The notes: generated by a model not told the origin, from the sequence alone. 17,732 nucleotides of DNA from Candidatus Zixiibacteriota bacterium (GCA_030670005.1 DAOVCL010000017.1:1-17732), one strand, 5' to 3'. Positions 1 through 7,116 are shown, numbered from the stretch's first letter. Made by a program: numbers and translations.

Positions 1-134
1 TTTACAACCTCAATTGCCCAGATTAGTTTAGAGACTTTGTTTTTCATTTTCTTTCCTGAGTGGTTACTTTAGATGTACTGTAAATCTTTCCATAAAACCA
101 GGAGTCTCTAAATCAAAGGAGATTTTATTTGATT

Positions 135-920
135 TCAATACATGATGGTCAGTTTGGTCCCTTTGGTGGCGGAGAGGAGTTTCTGGGCGCTGCCCTGATT
201 AACGGAGAGTTCCAGATAGCCCCAGCTTCCCCAAATGGCCAGTAGCTCACCTTTGGGGCCATCGGCATAGGATAGGCTCAGGCTTTTTAAGACCCTTTTC
301 CCGATCCTCAATTCAAAGGGGTTGTTTTGGACATTTTTCTCAAAAAGCTCCTTTGTTATATTCGTGGTCAGGTTTCCAAATCTGTCGATGTGGATCACCT
401 CACCTTTTATCTCCCTGGAACTCACCAGAGGGGAAGGGAATTCGACCATTACTAAGTCCTCTGTCTGGGGACCGACTTTTTCTACGGCTAATCCCAGGGA
501 GAGGTGAGCAGCCACCGGAGCAAATATGTCTCGGCCATGGAAGGTTTGGCTGGGTAGGGGGGAGTAGAAGAGATCCTGGTTGGTTATCTCCAGGGCCTGA
601 TAGTTCTCCCTCTGGTAGATGGGGGTAAAGAGGCCATTGTCAGGACCTACAAATGTATACCGAGGAGTGGCCACCACAATCGCCCTCCTCTTAGAGCCCA
701 CCCCTGGGTCTACCACGCAGAGATGAATCGTCCCCTGGGGGAAGAAGGGAAAAGAGGCCTGAAGGATGAGGGAGGCCTCCAGTATATCCCCTGGGGTCAC
801 CTGGTGGGAGATATCCACAATTTTGGCATTTGGGTTTATCCTTAGGATAACCCCTTTCATCGTCCCCACCCAACCATCCCTCTCTCCGAAGTCGGTAATT
901 ATGCTGATGATCCCGCTCAT
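135..920 (-). CDS. SAM hydrolase (SAM hydroxide adenosyltransferase, DUF62 family)
   Basis: This 261-residue protein is full length for the DUF62 family, which splits S-adenosylmethionine with water (hydroxide) into adenosine and methionine. The family is related to the SAM-dependent chlorinase and fluorinase. Family signatures are visible in order: TDFGERDGWVGTMKG near residues 9-23, VVDPGVGSKRR near 68-78, GPDNGLFT near 91-98, RDIFAPVAAHLS near 129-140, and IDRFGNLTTNI near 178-188. The conserved Asp of the first motif is present. No signal peptide is seen, so it should be cytosolic. The ATG overlaps the stop of the upstream gene as ATGA, which implies translational coupling with the Minf_1886-like protein. 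Halogenase activity is unlikely because the hydrolytic family is far more common, but residues alone do not exclude it. Confidence 0.93.
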   Translation of the reverse strand: MSGIISIITDFGERDGWVGTMKGVILRINPNAKIVDISHQVTPGDILEASLILQASFPFFPQGTIHLCVVDPGVGSKRRAIVVATPRYTFVGPDNGLFTPIYQRENYQALEITNQDLFYSPLPSQTFHGRDIFAPVAAHLSLGLAVEKVGPQTEDLVMVEFPSPLVSSREIKGEVIHIDRFGNLTTNITKELFEKNVQNNPFELRIGKRVLKSLSLSYADGPKGELLAIWGSWGYLELSVNQGSAQKLLSATKGTKLTIMY

Positions 921-1309
921 TTGAGCTTCTCCTTATCCACCTTCATCTGATATTTCCCCTCAAACTCCTCGGTGAAGTCGAATACATCTTTAAAGTCCTC
1001 GACTCTATCCTCCTCGGTTTTGGACATAATTCCAGTCTCTACCAGGTTGAAGACGATATTGCCAAAGTCCTCCGTATTTTTTATTCCCCAATGTTCAAGC
1101 ACCAGCTTGGCCGTAGGGCCGAACTCCTCCTTGGCCAACTCCTTGATCCCCTCCAACAGCTCCGGGCCCGTGATATGCCTTGGTTTCTCCAATTTGCGCA
1201 GGATGTAATCGAGAGCTCCCATAACAAATGCATAGCTCTGCGGTTTATACCTGGGATCTTTCTTCACTACCTCGTCAACCTTATCCCCAAAATCGTTATC
1301 CTTCTCCAT
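917..1309 (-). CDS. Minf_1886 family conserved hypothetical protein
   Basis: A 130-residue soluble, highly charged protein. The N-terminal half (VDEVVKKDPRYKPQSYAFVM, then LDYILRKLEKPRHITGPELL) and the GPTAKLVLEHWGI segment resemble the Minf_1886 family, a protein family of unknown function first noted in Planctomycetes, Verrucomicrobia and relatives. No catalytic motif, membrane segment or signal peptide is visible. The start ATG has an AAGGGG ribosome binding site about nine bases upstream. It is the first gene of a two-gene minus-strand unit and its stop overlaps the start of the SAM hydrolase by four bases. The family call comes from recalled sequence similarity. The biochemical role is unknown. 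Confidence 0.75.
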   Translation of the reverse strand: MEKDNDFGDKVDEVVKKDPRYKPQSYAFVMGALDYILRKLEKPRHITGPELLEGIKELAKEEFGPTAKLVLEHWGIKNTEDFGNIVFNLVETGIMSKTEEDRVEDFKDVFDFTEEFEGKYQMKVDKEKLK

Positions 1310-1353
1310 ATCTAAAATCCCCTTGCTTTCCCGCCCTTTATTGTTTGGATTTT

Positions 1354-1547
1354 TTCAAAAGTATAAGAGTCTCCTTTTTAGACAGGATAAATAACCTCAT
1401 TCATTAAACACCGAAAATCACCGAAATAACAAGAAATCCCAAGGAAGAATGTGCGTTATAATTTTTCGGTAGTTTCGGTGTCATTCAGTGTTTTCTTGGA
1501 GAAATTGGGATGAGAATCCTGTAAATCCTGTGATTCTGTCAGAAAAA
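1354..1547. repeat. Foldback repeat family A, copy 1
   Basis: A non-coding element of about 190 bp with imperfect terminal inverted ends (TTTTTAGACAGGAT at the left, ATTCTGTCAGAAAAA at the right). Inside, an ACACCGAAAATCACCGAAA arm faces a TTTCGGTGTCATTCAGTGTT arm. A near-identical copy lies at 11915-12136, including the leading TTCAAAAGTATA, and fragments lie near 11680 and 17350. It fills the gap between the minus-strand Minf_1886 gene and the plus-strand broken membrane gene. No ORF, transposase or clear target duplication is seen, so it is MITE-like or an RNA-structured repeat. Confidence 0.75.
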
Positions 1548-1582
1548 TTTCTGCTGATTACCTAATTTAATAGGATTTGATA

Positions 1583-2497
1583 GTGAAGAAAAGGATTATT
1601 TTTGCCCTTTTTCTCATCGGGTTTGCTGCCATCCTGGGGCAGATTATCCTGATGAGAGAGCTCTTGATCGTCTTCTATGGGAATGAGCTCTCCACCGGGG
1701 TTGTATTGGCCAATTGGCTCATCTGGACCTCTGCCTCTTCTTTGGGAGCCGAGAAGGAAACTGCGGGGAAAGGCCATCCTTTTGGCGGTGATGAGTATGG
1801 GCTTTGCCGAGATAGCCTTCGAGGTAATGATAATCCTTGCCTTTCAGGTATTTTTCGGATACCTTTACTAGAACTTAGCTCCCTTGCGGTCGCTAACTTC
1901 TCCAGAGGGTCTCACCGACCCTATGGCGCTCCGCAATCCTCCGCTCGCTCGGATTGCTCCACTGTCACCCTTGAAGGGGGCATACCCCCTTTAAACATCC
2001 CCCGACGTTTCGGAATTTCTTAGAAATTCCGAAACGTCAAGTTGGGGCTTTTGATCACCGCCTATATAATAGGCTTGGCCATAGGAAGTGGATTATCCAC
2101 CCATAAGTTGAGGTCACTCAGTTCACCCTTTCTCTGTTTTGCTGGCATCCAGTTCCTGGTGGCCATCTATCCCCTTCTTCTGTTAGCTATCTTCACCCTC
2201 TTCTCCTCCGGGAGTTTCCCCTCCTGGGGAGCTAATTTCCTTTTCCCTCTGCTCATCCTGGGGGGAGGATTCTTGGGAGGGTTTCAGTTTCCCTTGGCCA
2301 ACAAGCTCTATCTGGAGTCTGGAAGGAGGGTATCCAAATCTGCCGGCCTGGTCTATGGCCTGGATCTGGTGGGTTCCTGTTTAGGGGCACTTCTGGCCAG
2401 CGCCTTCCTCCTACCAATCCTGGGCATTCCCGGCACCTGTTGGGCCTTAGCCCTGATAAACTGCGGCGCCTTCTTCATTCTACTTCTGCATTTTTAG
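1583..2497 (+). pseudogene. Broken polytopic membrane protein, fused spermidine synthase-like family
   Basis: Three pieces of one membrane protein lie in different frames. Piece 1 (1583 to about 1753) reads MKKRIIFALFLIGFAAILGQ and then MRELLIVFYGNELSTG, a typical N-terminal transmembrane hairpin of membrane proteins fused or related to spermidine synthase. Piece 2 (about 1754-1868, another frame) reads RGKAILLAVMSMGFAEIAFE and VMIILAFQVFFGYLY. Piece 3 (2042-2497) resumes with LGLLITAYIIGLAIGSGLS and further hydrophobic helices, ending in a stop with no synthase domain. Between pieces 1 and 2 much of the usual protein appears deleted. Between pieces 2 and 3 a repeat of about 170 bp (1871-2040) is inserted and brings a TAG. 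GTG at 1583 is a more natural start than TTG at 1577. The gene is inactive as it stands. Confidence 0.8.
1871..2040. repeat. Multi-hairpin repeat family R1, copy a, inside the broken membrane gene
   Basis: This matches the element at 4801-4970 over its whole length. It starts with AGAACTTAGCTCCCTT and ends with a perfect 16-bp stem (2004-2019 with 2023-2038, loop TTA). Further inverted pairs inside are GCAATCC/GGATTGC and AAGGGGG/CCCCCTT. It lies exactly between the GYLY and LGLLITAY segments of the disrupted protein, so it is a genuine insertion. The element carries no ORF that looks like a protein. Confidence 0.85.
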
Positions 2498-2703
2498 TTC
2501 GAATAATTTAAATGCAATGCCACAAAGGCACCAAGTCTCAAAGTCTTGATAAAATTTGGATTAAAACAAAAGTTCACAGTTTGATACAGAACAACTCAAT
2601 TTACAAACCGAACTGCACTTATGTTTTAAATTCTCAGTGATCCTTCAACTTCGCTCAGGACATGCTTAGGGGCTTCGTGGCTGAAATTTAGGAATAATCG
2701 AAC
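2498..2703. repeat. Terminal-inverted repeat element family R2, copy a
   Basis: An element of about 205 bp. It begins GTTCGAATAATTTAAAT, then GCCACAAAGGCACCAAG, contains GATCCTTCAACTTCGCTCAG, and ends GGCTTCGTGGCTGAAATTT with AATAATCGAAC. The outer ends are partly inverted copies of each other, and the inner CACAAAGGCACC arm faces the CTTCGTGG arm. Copies lie at 7554-7736 and 9588-9856. It starts one base after the stop of the broken membrane gene and ends about 50 bp from the last cassette gene. Confidence 0.8.
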
Positions 2704-2754
2704 TTAGCTCGCAAAGTTCAATTCACCCCCCATTACTCATGCGGATACTGTCCT

Positions 2755-2761
2755 GTTAGGT
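2755..2761 (-). other. attC core-site remnant (R''-like) after methyltransferase
   Basis: On the minus strand this reads ACCTAAC, a match to the integron RYYYAAC core consensus. The TAA inside it is the stop codon of the methyltransferase, an arrangement common in integron cassettes. No facing GTTRRRY partner was found before repeat R2a, so any attC here is truncated. Confidence 0.4.
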
Positions 2762-3430
2762 AATCCGTATTTCGCAGAAGACACTGGAGCCATCCACTTC
2801 GGTAATCTTGGGGACGATATCAAAATCTGAAGTCAACGAGATAAAATCATCGGGGCCAACTGTATTGGCCCTGAATCCGTCCTTGCAGACAATAACACCA
2901 TCGCCGGTGGCATCATAGTCGATCTCCCCGATGAGTCCGTGATCGGATTGAATCTGGAACCATTTGAGGCGATCCTCCCAAAAGCTTTCCGAATAGCTAG
3001 AAAAGAGGACCGTTCCCCCCGAACGGGTGACGCGCATTGCCTCTTTTATCAGTTTTTGTGGATTGACCTTAAAGGCCGAGATGCCGTTTTGAATACAGAT
3101 CACCATATCAAATTGCCGGTCCCGGAATCCGAGTGCGATGGCGTTCATCTCAAAAAGATAGTAGGAAGGAGTACTGCCGACTATTTTCCGCGCCAGCCTC
3201 AGGTTGTCGTGCGAAGTATCGATACCCACGACGGTCTTTGCTTTTACAACCAGCTTTTGGATAACTCTGCCGTATCCGCATCCAAGCTCCAGGACCAGAG
3301 CGGAGGGTTTTATTCTGTCCAGAACGAACCCGATTTCTGCCTTGAGATAGCGCTTAACCCGGGGAGGGGCTATCTCATAGCATAGATGCAGCCGTTCGGC
3401 CGATAATTTTTGAGAATAATAGCCGCGCAT
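2756..3430 (-). CDS. Class I SAM-dependent methyltransferase
   Basis: A 224-residue protein with a Rossmann-type SAM-binding core. Motif I is VLELGCGYGRV near residues 46-56. The acidic end of strand 2 is VVGIDTSHDNLRLAR. Motif II/III-like segments are FDMVICIQNG and RVTRSGGTVLFSSYS, the latter a typical motif leading into strand 5. The protein looks complete and cytosolic. The substrate cannot be read from the sequence; small-molecule methyltransferases of this type act on many acceptors. ATG at 3428-3430 has only a weak AAAAGCGG ribosome site, and the DNA just upstream is repeat R1b, so its original leader may have been replaced. It uses CGC and CGG arginine codons more than the flanking host genes do. 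It is the last gene of the putative cassette array. Confidence 0.85.
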   Translation of the reverse strand: MRGYYSQKLSAERLHLCYEIAPPRVKRYLKAEIGFVLDRIKPSALVLELGCGYGRVIQKLVVKAKTVVGIDTSHDNLRLARKIVGSTPSYYLFEMNAIALGFRDRQFDMVICIQNGISAFKVNPQKLIKEAMRVTRSGGTVLFSSYSESFWEDRLKWFQIQSDHGLIGEIDYDATGDGVIVCKDGFRANTVGPDDFISLTSDFDIVPKITEVDGSSVFCEIRIT

Positions 3431-3441
3431 CCGCTTTTAAA

Positions 3442-3655
3442 GGACTTAACTCCCTTCGGTCACTAACTTCACATCTCGGAAATTCTACAATTTCCGAGAT
3501 GTCCATCAAAGGGGTTGGGGGAAAGGATGTGCTTTCCCCCAAGGGGTAACAGTCCCACATATCGGGACGCCATATCCCGAGAAGATCGGGATTGGAAGTT
3601 AGTGAACGAAGTGAAATAACTTCTCCATATAGGGTCTCACCGACCCCTCCCGATG
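3442..3655. repeat. Multi-hairpin repeat family R1, copy b (composite), filling the methyltransferase-GNAT gap
   Basis: This occupies most of the gap at 3431-3734. It starts GGACTTAACTCCCTTCGGTC like the other R1 copies. A 14-bp stem follows (3471-3484 with 3489-3502), then a 9-bp stem (GGGGGAAAG at 3517-3525 with CTTTCCCCC at 3532-3540) and a TCGGGA/TCCCGA pair. A second R1-like end follows (AGTTAGTGAACGAAGTGAA, then TAACTTCTCCATATAGGGTC, then CTCACCGACCC). It appears to be two partial R1 copies or a rearranged one. A 100-codon open frame across it has no protein character. Confidence 0.7.
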
Positions 3656-3689
3656 TGTATCGAGACTTGGATTTCAAAAATGTTTCCTT

Positions 3690-3697
3690 GTTAGGTG
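3690..3697 (-). other. attC core-site remnant (R''-like) after tandem GNAT gene
   Basis: The minus strand reads CACCTAAC about 40 bases after the GNAT stop. It is identical to the R'' octamer of the better attC at 5999-6061. The expected partner GTTAGGTG is not found, and repeat R1b begins within about 35 bases, so the site looks interrupted. Confidence 0.4.
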
Positions 3698-3734
3698 TGG
3701 GACCATAGGAATGTGACCAGGCAACTGAAAATGG

Positions 3735-4715
3735 TCACCCAGACGAATCTTCCTCAACCTCTTCCTTAACAACCTTTTTGAAACTCAGCCACGCCGGTTG
3801 TGGCTTAAAGCCGAGCTTCATGTTCAGGCTGTACATCGGATTGTTTTCCTCGTTGTCGGTCTCGATGATCTTTGCACCGTATCTTTCAGCGAACTCGATG
3901 GCACGCAGCTTCAGAGCGGTGGCAATCCCTTTGCGTCTATGGCTGCGCACCACACCGGTCAGCTCCGTGTACAACTTGTTCTTGTCAGCCTTGGCTGACC
4001 AGAGGCTGGTTACCCCCACATAACGGTCATCATTAATCGCAATGAAGTAAGCATCAGGCTGAAAGCTCGGAGATTCCAGGGTTTTCTCGAATTTCTCAAA
4101 GGTCTGCCGCGTCGGCGGATCAGGTGACGGGATATCCTGGAAGAGCTCCCACTCCAGGTCCCATATCTTGTGCTTCCAGTTGGGGTCAAGCGATTCGAGT
4201 TGTGAAACCGTGTAAATTTGGATACCTAGCTCTTGCATCTTAACAGGGATATCCACGAATTTGGCGTGATCAAAAGCAGAAACATCAAGATGGGAAACCT
4301 GTTCGCGCATCACCTGCTTGAAATCGCGCTGGGTCAGAAAATGGATGGCTTGGGACTTGTCCTCGCGGGTGTAAGAGGTAAAGGTGACAGGGTCGCGATC
4401 GGCCAGGATATGTACTATGTGGTCGTACAAAGCCGTCCCGATGCCGCGTCGCTGGTAGCCTGGGTGAACGGAGATGTCGATGAAGTATTTACCCGCTTTA
4501 TGAGACCAAGAGCATTCACCGTAGGAACCATAGGCGACAATTTGGTTATTTACTTCAACAACAAGTCGTTGAAACAGATACTTGGTATCGCGGATCTTAT
4601 CGCTGTGCTTCCATTCCTCTACGGTTTCGAGCAGGGTGGGCCAGATGGCATTCCAAACAGCAACAACGGCTTCATACTCAGCATCGTTATTTTCAAATGG
4701 TCGGATAGCAAACAT
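3735..4715 (-). CDS. Tandem-domain GNAT N-acetyltransferase
   Basis: A protein of about 326 residues with two GNAT folds that would use acetyl-CoA. The first domain has the pyrophosphate-binding loop motif in DISVHPGYQRRGIGTALYDH (near residues 80-100). The second has LTGVVRSHRRKGIATALKLR near residues 230-250, followed by ETDNEENNPMYSLNMKLGF, a typical strand-5 and helix-4 region. The substrate is unknown; tandem GNATs include mycothiol-synthase-like and antibiotic-modifying enzymes. I chose ATG at 4713-4715, which opens MFAIRPFENND and has an AGAGGG site upstream, over a GTG eight codons earlier with no ribosome site. Repeat elements of family R1 lie on both sides where cassette attachment sites would be expected. 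It uses many CGN arginine codons. Confidence 0.85.
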   Translation of the reverse strand: MFAIRPFENNDAEYEAVVAVWNAIWPTLLETVEEWKHSDKIRDTKYLFQRLVVEVNNQIVAYGSYGECSWSHKAGKYFIDISVHPGYQRRGIGTALYDHIVHILADRDPVTFTSYTREDKSQAIHFLTQRDFKQVMREQVSHLDVSAFDHAKFVDIPVKMQELGIQIYTVSQLESLDPNWKHKIWDLEWELFQDIPSPDPPTRQTFEKFEKTLESPSFQPDAYFIAINDDRYVGVTSLWSAKADKNKLYTELTGVVRSHRRKGIATALKLRAIEFAERYGAKIIETDNEENNPMYSLNMKLGFKPQPAWLSFKKVVKEEVEEDSSG

Positions 4716-4800
4716 AGTTGTAGTGTCCCTCTTGGCCACGGATGAGAGAAACTCGATGTGCCCGTATTATGGAGAAAACAGATGGAGTGACTAAGATACA

Positions 4801-4970
4801 GAACTTAGCTCCCTTCGGTCGCTAACTTCTCCATAGGGGCTTTTGCCCCTCTGGCGCTCCGCAATCCTACGTCAGCTCGGATTGCTCCGCTGTCACCCTT
4901 GAAGGGGGCTTACCCCCTTCAAACAACCCCCGATGGTTCGGGATTTCTTAGAAATTCCGAAATGCTCAGG
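4801..4970. repeat. Multi-hairpin repeat family R1, copy c
   Basis: A full-length match to the element at 1871-2040: GAACTTAGCTCCCTTCGGTC start, GCAATCC/GGATTGC pair, and a perfect 10-bp stem TTGAAGGGGG (4899-4908) with CCCCCTTCAA (4913-4922). The terminal TTCGGGATTTC/GAAATTCCGAA stem is less perfect than in copy a. It fills the gap between the tandem GNAT gene and the cytidine deaminase gene, where an attC would be expected. Confidence 0.82.
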
Positions 4971-4982
4971 TGTAGCGACGAT

Positions 4983-5396
4983 TCAACCATCGTCAAAGTC
5001 AGTGATATAAGCACCAGGCAATAGATTCCGTGCCTGTGTTTTCAAGATCTTGCCATTGTCGTTAAAAATGACCATTGCCTCTGGAGCGTAGTCGACTAAT
5101 AGTTGACGGCAATTTCCGCAAGGTGAGAGAACGGGATACTCATTGCCCCGCTTGCATACAGCGACAATGGCAAGAATGTCCCTCTCACCGTGGGCAAAGG
5201 CTGCACCAATAGCAATGGGTTCAGCACAAGGGCTATAACCGCATGCTTCTATGTTGATTCCCGTGTAGATGCGGCCAGAGGAACATAGAACTGCAGCCCC
5301 CACCGTGTGCCTTATAGGGCGGTAATTCCTCCGTAGGACCTCTCTTGCGGCTTCGATTAGCTTCTGGTCTTCCGAATCGAGTGGCAGGAATTTCAT
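4983..5396 (-). CDS. Cytidine deaminase-like zinc hydrolase
   Basis: A 137-residue single-domain member of the cytidine deaminase fold. The zinc ligands and catalytic glutamate are visible: Cys57 and Glu59 in PCAEPIAIG, and Cys93 and Cys96 in SPCGNCRQ. The substrate-loop segment reads NIEACGYSPCAEP rather than the NVENASY...CAER pattern of classical cytidine deaminases. The SPCGNCRQLL region is shared with both cytidine deaminase and blasticidin-S deaminase. Length fits both groups. Likely reactions are hydrolytic deamination of cytidine or deoxycytidine, or of a cytosine nucleoside antibiotic; I cannot decide between them. The start ATG has AGAGGTG seven bases upstream and lies 24 bases from an attC core site, as in a gene cassette with a short leader. 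Confidence 0.85.
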   Translation of the reverse strand: MKFLPLDSEDQKLIEAAREVLRRNYRPIRHTVGAAVLCSSGRIYTGINIEACGYSPCAEPIAIGAAFAHGERDILAIVAVCKRGNEYPVLSPCGNCRQLLVDYAPEAMVIFNDNGKILKTQARNLLPGAYITDFDDG

Positions 5397-5413
5397 ATGT
5401 CACCTCTTGAGCT

Positions 5414-5485
5414 ACCTAACGTTCTATCTTACTTGCCTTGAAACGCGCCAGCGTTTTCAGGGTCAAGTGAAGCGATGGATTAGAT
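5414..5485 (-). other. attC-like recombination site, P-loop kinase / cytidine deaminase junction
   Basis: 72 bp. On the minus strand R'' is ATCTAAT and R' is GTTAGGT, a perfect GTTRRRY. Between them is a long imperfect stem. On the plus strand the arms are CTTACTTGCCTTGAAACGC and GCGTTTTCAGGGTCAAGTG plus AAG, around a GCCA loop. Aligning one arm with the reverse complement of the other leaves three unpaired bases (C, A, A) and one mismatch. This is the attC signature of extrahelical bases on one strand. The R'' lies directly after the stop of the upstream gene at 5487. Confidence 0.75.
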
Positions 5486-5486
5486 G

Positions 5487-5993
5487 TCAACTTTCCAGTG
5501 CCGTGAATACATCCTCTATTTTCTTGCAATCAACAACTTTACAGCCGAGCTTGGCGATAAACGCGCGAGCTCGCTGAAGATTGTCGGTATCGTAACTATG
5601 ATTCCATTTGATGAGCCGCCAAAGATCAGCCAGTTTTTCTTTCTTAGATTTGATGAGACTCAGTTTGCGTTTGATAAAACGCTTAAGGACTCGCCAATCG
5701 CGTAGCCACACTGATGGAGTGAGGACGATAATGAGATCGGCTTCTTCGAAGCTACAGGATAACCATCGATAGTAAACACCCTCAATAATCCATGAATCGT
5801 GCTGCAAGATCCTCAACAAAGCCCGATCTCGCTCCTCGTTAGGTGCCTTTATACCATAGCGATCAGCACGGCGATCCCAGAAAATGTCATCCAGATCAAA
5901 AGCTGGGATGTTGTATGCAGTTGAGATCTTGGATGCAACGGATAACTTGCCGCTACTGGGTCCACCAATGATGTGGATTTTACGATAACGCAT
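5487..5993 (-). CDS. P-loop kinase, adenylate-kinase / FlaR-like
   Basis: A protein of about 168 residues. A nucleotide-binding loop, IIGGPSSGKLSVASK, lies near residues 8-22. DLDDIFW follows near 33-39, then SWIIEGVYYRW near 70-80, a LIIVLTPS strand near 88-95 (Walker-B-like) and an Arg/Lys-rich lid RDWRVLKRFIKRKLSL. This order is typical of small adenylate-kinase-like proteins often annotated as FlaR or DNA topology modulation protein; a role in DNA topology is not supported here. The loop has Leu after the Lys, then Ser, close to the GKGT form of adenylate kinases. A GTG one codon upstream is possible, but ATG is preferred. The leader from the attC core to the start is only 13 bases, which fits a gene cassette. 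Confidence 0.75.
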   Translation of the reverse strand: MRYRKIHIIGGPSSGKLSVASKISTAYNIPAFDLDDIFWDRRADRYGIKAPNEERDRALLRILQHDSWIIEGVYYRWLSCSFEEADLIIVLTPSVWLRDWRVLKRFIKRKLSLIKSKKEKLADLWRLIKWNHSYDTDNLQRARAFIAKLGCKVVDCKKIEDVFTALES

Positions 5994-5998
5994 CACGA

Positions 5999-6061
5999 CA
6001 CCTAACGACTAGCCCATCAGCGGGCGAAGTTAGCTAGCCCGTTACATGCGTTGGTTAGGTG
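5999..6061 (-). other. attC-like recombination site, DinB-like / P-loop kinase junction
   Basis: 63 bp bounded by perfect inverted octamers: CACCTAAC (R'') and GTTAGGTG (R') on the minus strand. The middle has an imperfect stem, CATCAGCGGGC facing GCCCGTTACATG, with one unpaired base and two mismatches or wobbles. Spacing and length are within the range of short attC sites. The R' end is immediately followed by the start region of the kinase-like gene. Confidence 0.7.
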
Positions 6062-6144
6062 CGCGAAATAAGAATCAATATGACAGCCGTAGAACACTTG
6101 CTTACGAAACTCCATTTCAAATCGGTTTGCATAGATCAGCACCG

Positions 6145-6873
6145 CTAATCCGCAGTGGTCCCCGATCCGTAATTCGCATTGTACTCGCGCACGATCCGCT
6201 GGATGCTTTTCCAATGCAGCAACTCGTGTCGGACCATGCGTCGGAGGGCTTTGCGTACCGACCAATGCTCGCTCTTATCTTCCTTAACCCTCGCCCGATC
6301 TACTGAACTCTTTTGCCGTTCGAGATATGCAATGGCTTCGGCGCGGCTTTGCGTCAGGAAACTCCGCCAATCGTCATTGGGCCTGACTGGTGGCATCGTC
6401 GGCTCATATCCAATGTGCCGAAGGTAATAGTGCGTCTCAGTATTGGCGATGTGCGCAAGATTGGCGCGAATCGTCCGCCAGTCCGCCCAGACGGCGAAGT
6501 TCCAATACGGAGGGTCCCAATCGAGCACTTCGTCCGATAAAGGCTCGATCGTCGCCAGCAGGTTACATCGGGAGAATTTGATCAGCCGAATCGTTTGGTC
6601 GATCTCATCTGCTGTGGCTGGATAACGATCGACGGCGAATAAGACCTCGTTGCCGACAACATGCTCAACAACCTCGATCCCTGGGCCAGGATTTGGCTGC
6701 GAAAGACCGTGCTTATCGAGCCAACCAAGATATTCCTCGAGCTTGGTGGGCACCCGTTCAAGAACCTCGTCCTTCGTGAAGGCCCATGTGGCAAATCCGA
6801 GGAAGTCAAGCCCCCAGGCCTCCCAACCCGGCTCATCCCCAATGTCCTCGTGTAGCCAAATGCGAACAGCCAT
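6145..6873 (-). CDS. DinB-like domain protein with HicB-like N-terminal segment
   Basis: A 242-residue soluble protein in two parts. Residues 1-60 (VRIWLHEDIGDEPGWEAWGL, then DFLGFATWAFTKDEVLERVP) look like the small HicB-type fold that precedes DinB domains in some bacterial proteins. Residues from about 90 on look like a DinB/YfiT four-helix bundle with candidate metal-binding histidines in LAHIANTETHYYLRHIG and HELLHWKSIQRI. DinB-superfamily proteins include metal-dependent thiol transferases, but the specific reaction is unknown. ATG at 6871-6873 has GGAG nine bases upstream. Arginine codons are mostly CGN and the base composition is richer in G+C than the host-type genes, which is consistent with acquisition. 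A short non-coding tail of about 85 bases leads to the attC at 5999-6061. Confidence 0.75.
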   Translation of the reverse strand: MAVRIWLHEDIGDEPGWEAWGLDFLGFATWAFTKDEVLERVPTKLEEYLGWLDKHGLSQPNPGPGIEVVEHVVGNEVLFAVDRYPATADEIDQTIRLIKFSRCNLLATIEPLSDEVLDWDPPYWNFAVWADWRTIRANLAHIANTETHYYLRHIGYEPTMPPVRPNDDWRSFLTQSRAEAIAYLERQKSSVDRARVKEDKSEHWSVRKALRRMVRHELLHWKSIQRIVREYNANYGSGTTAD

Positions 6874-6895
6874 TATTACTCCGTTGAATACGGTT

Positions 6896-7084
6896 GACCT
6901 GTTAGGTGTTTTGCTCTTGCAATTGATACTGCTTTGTGATCGTCAATATTGTCAGGGCGCACTTAACGGCTTGGAGTTCAGCCGTTAGGCGGGGTTTGCA
7001 ACCTCGACCGCCTGCCGCCTTTAATTGCGTATCCGCCACCGATTTGCCCCGCGTAATAGCGTGGTTGACGCAGCAGGTGTTAGG
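6896..7084. other. Composite junction with several integron core-site heptamers
   Basis: The 243-bp gap between the DinB-like and HIT genes holds three plus-strand GTTAGGY heptamers (6901-6907, 6984-6990, 7078-7084) and one minus-strand GTTAAGT (6967-6961). A long minus-strand attC of 124 bp is possible, from R'' GCCTAAC (7084-7078) to R' GTTAAGT. The fragment 6984-7084 is bounded by two identical GTTAGGC sites and could be a gene-less mini-cassette on the plus strand. A perfect 8-bp stem, TAACGGCT/AGCCGTTA, sits at 6964-6987. I cannot assign the recombination sites with certainty. Confidence 0.4.
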
Positions 7085-7116
7085 CGGCTCAGCCCAAGAC
7101 GGTTAGTCCATCTCAT

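Noticed and set aside
353..628. Plus-strand open frames opposite the SAM hydrolase
   Set aside because: They are antisense to a well-supported gene and show no protein-like composition.
3375..3677. A 100-codon minus-strand open frame between the methyltransferase and GNAT genes
   Set aside because: It lies almost wholly in the R1b repeat, overlaps the methyltransferase start and has no protein-like pattern.
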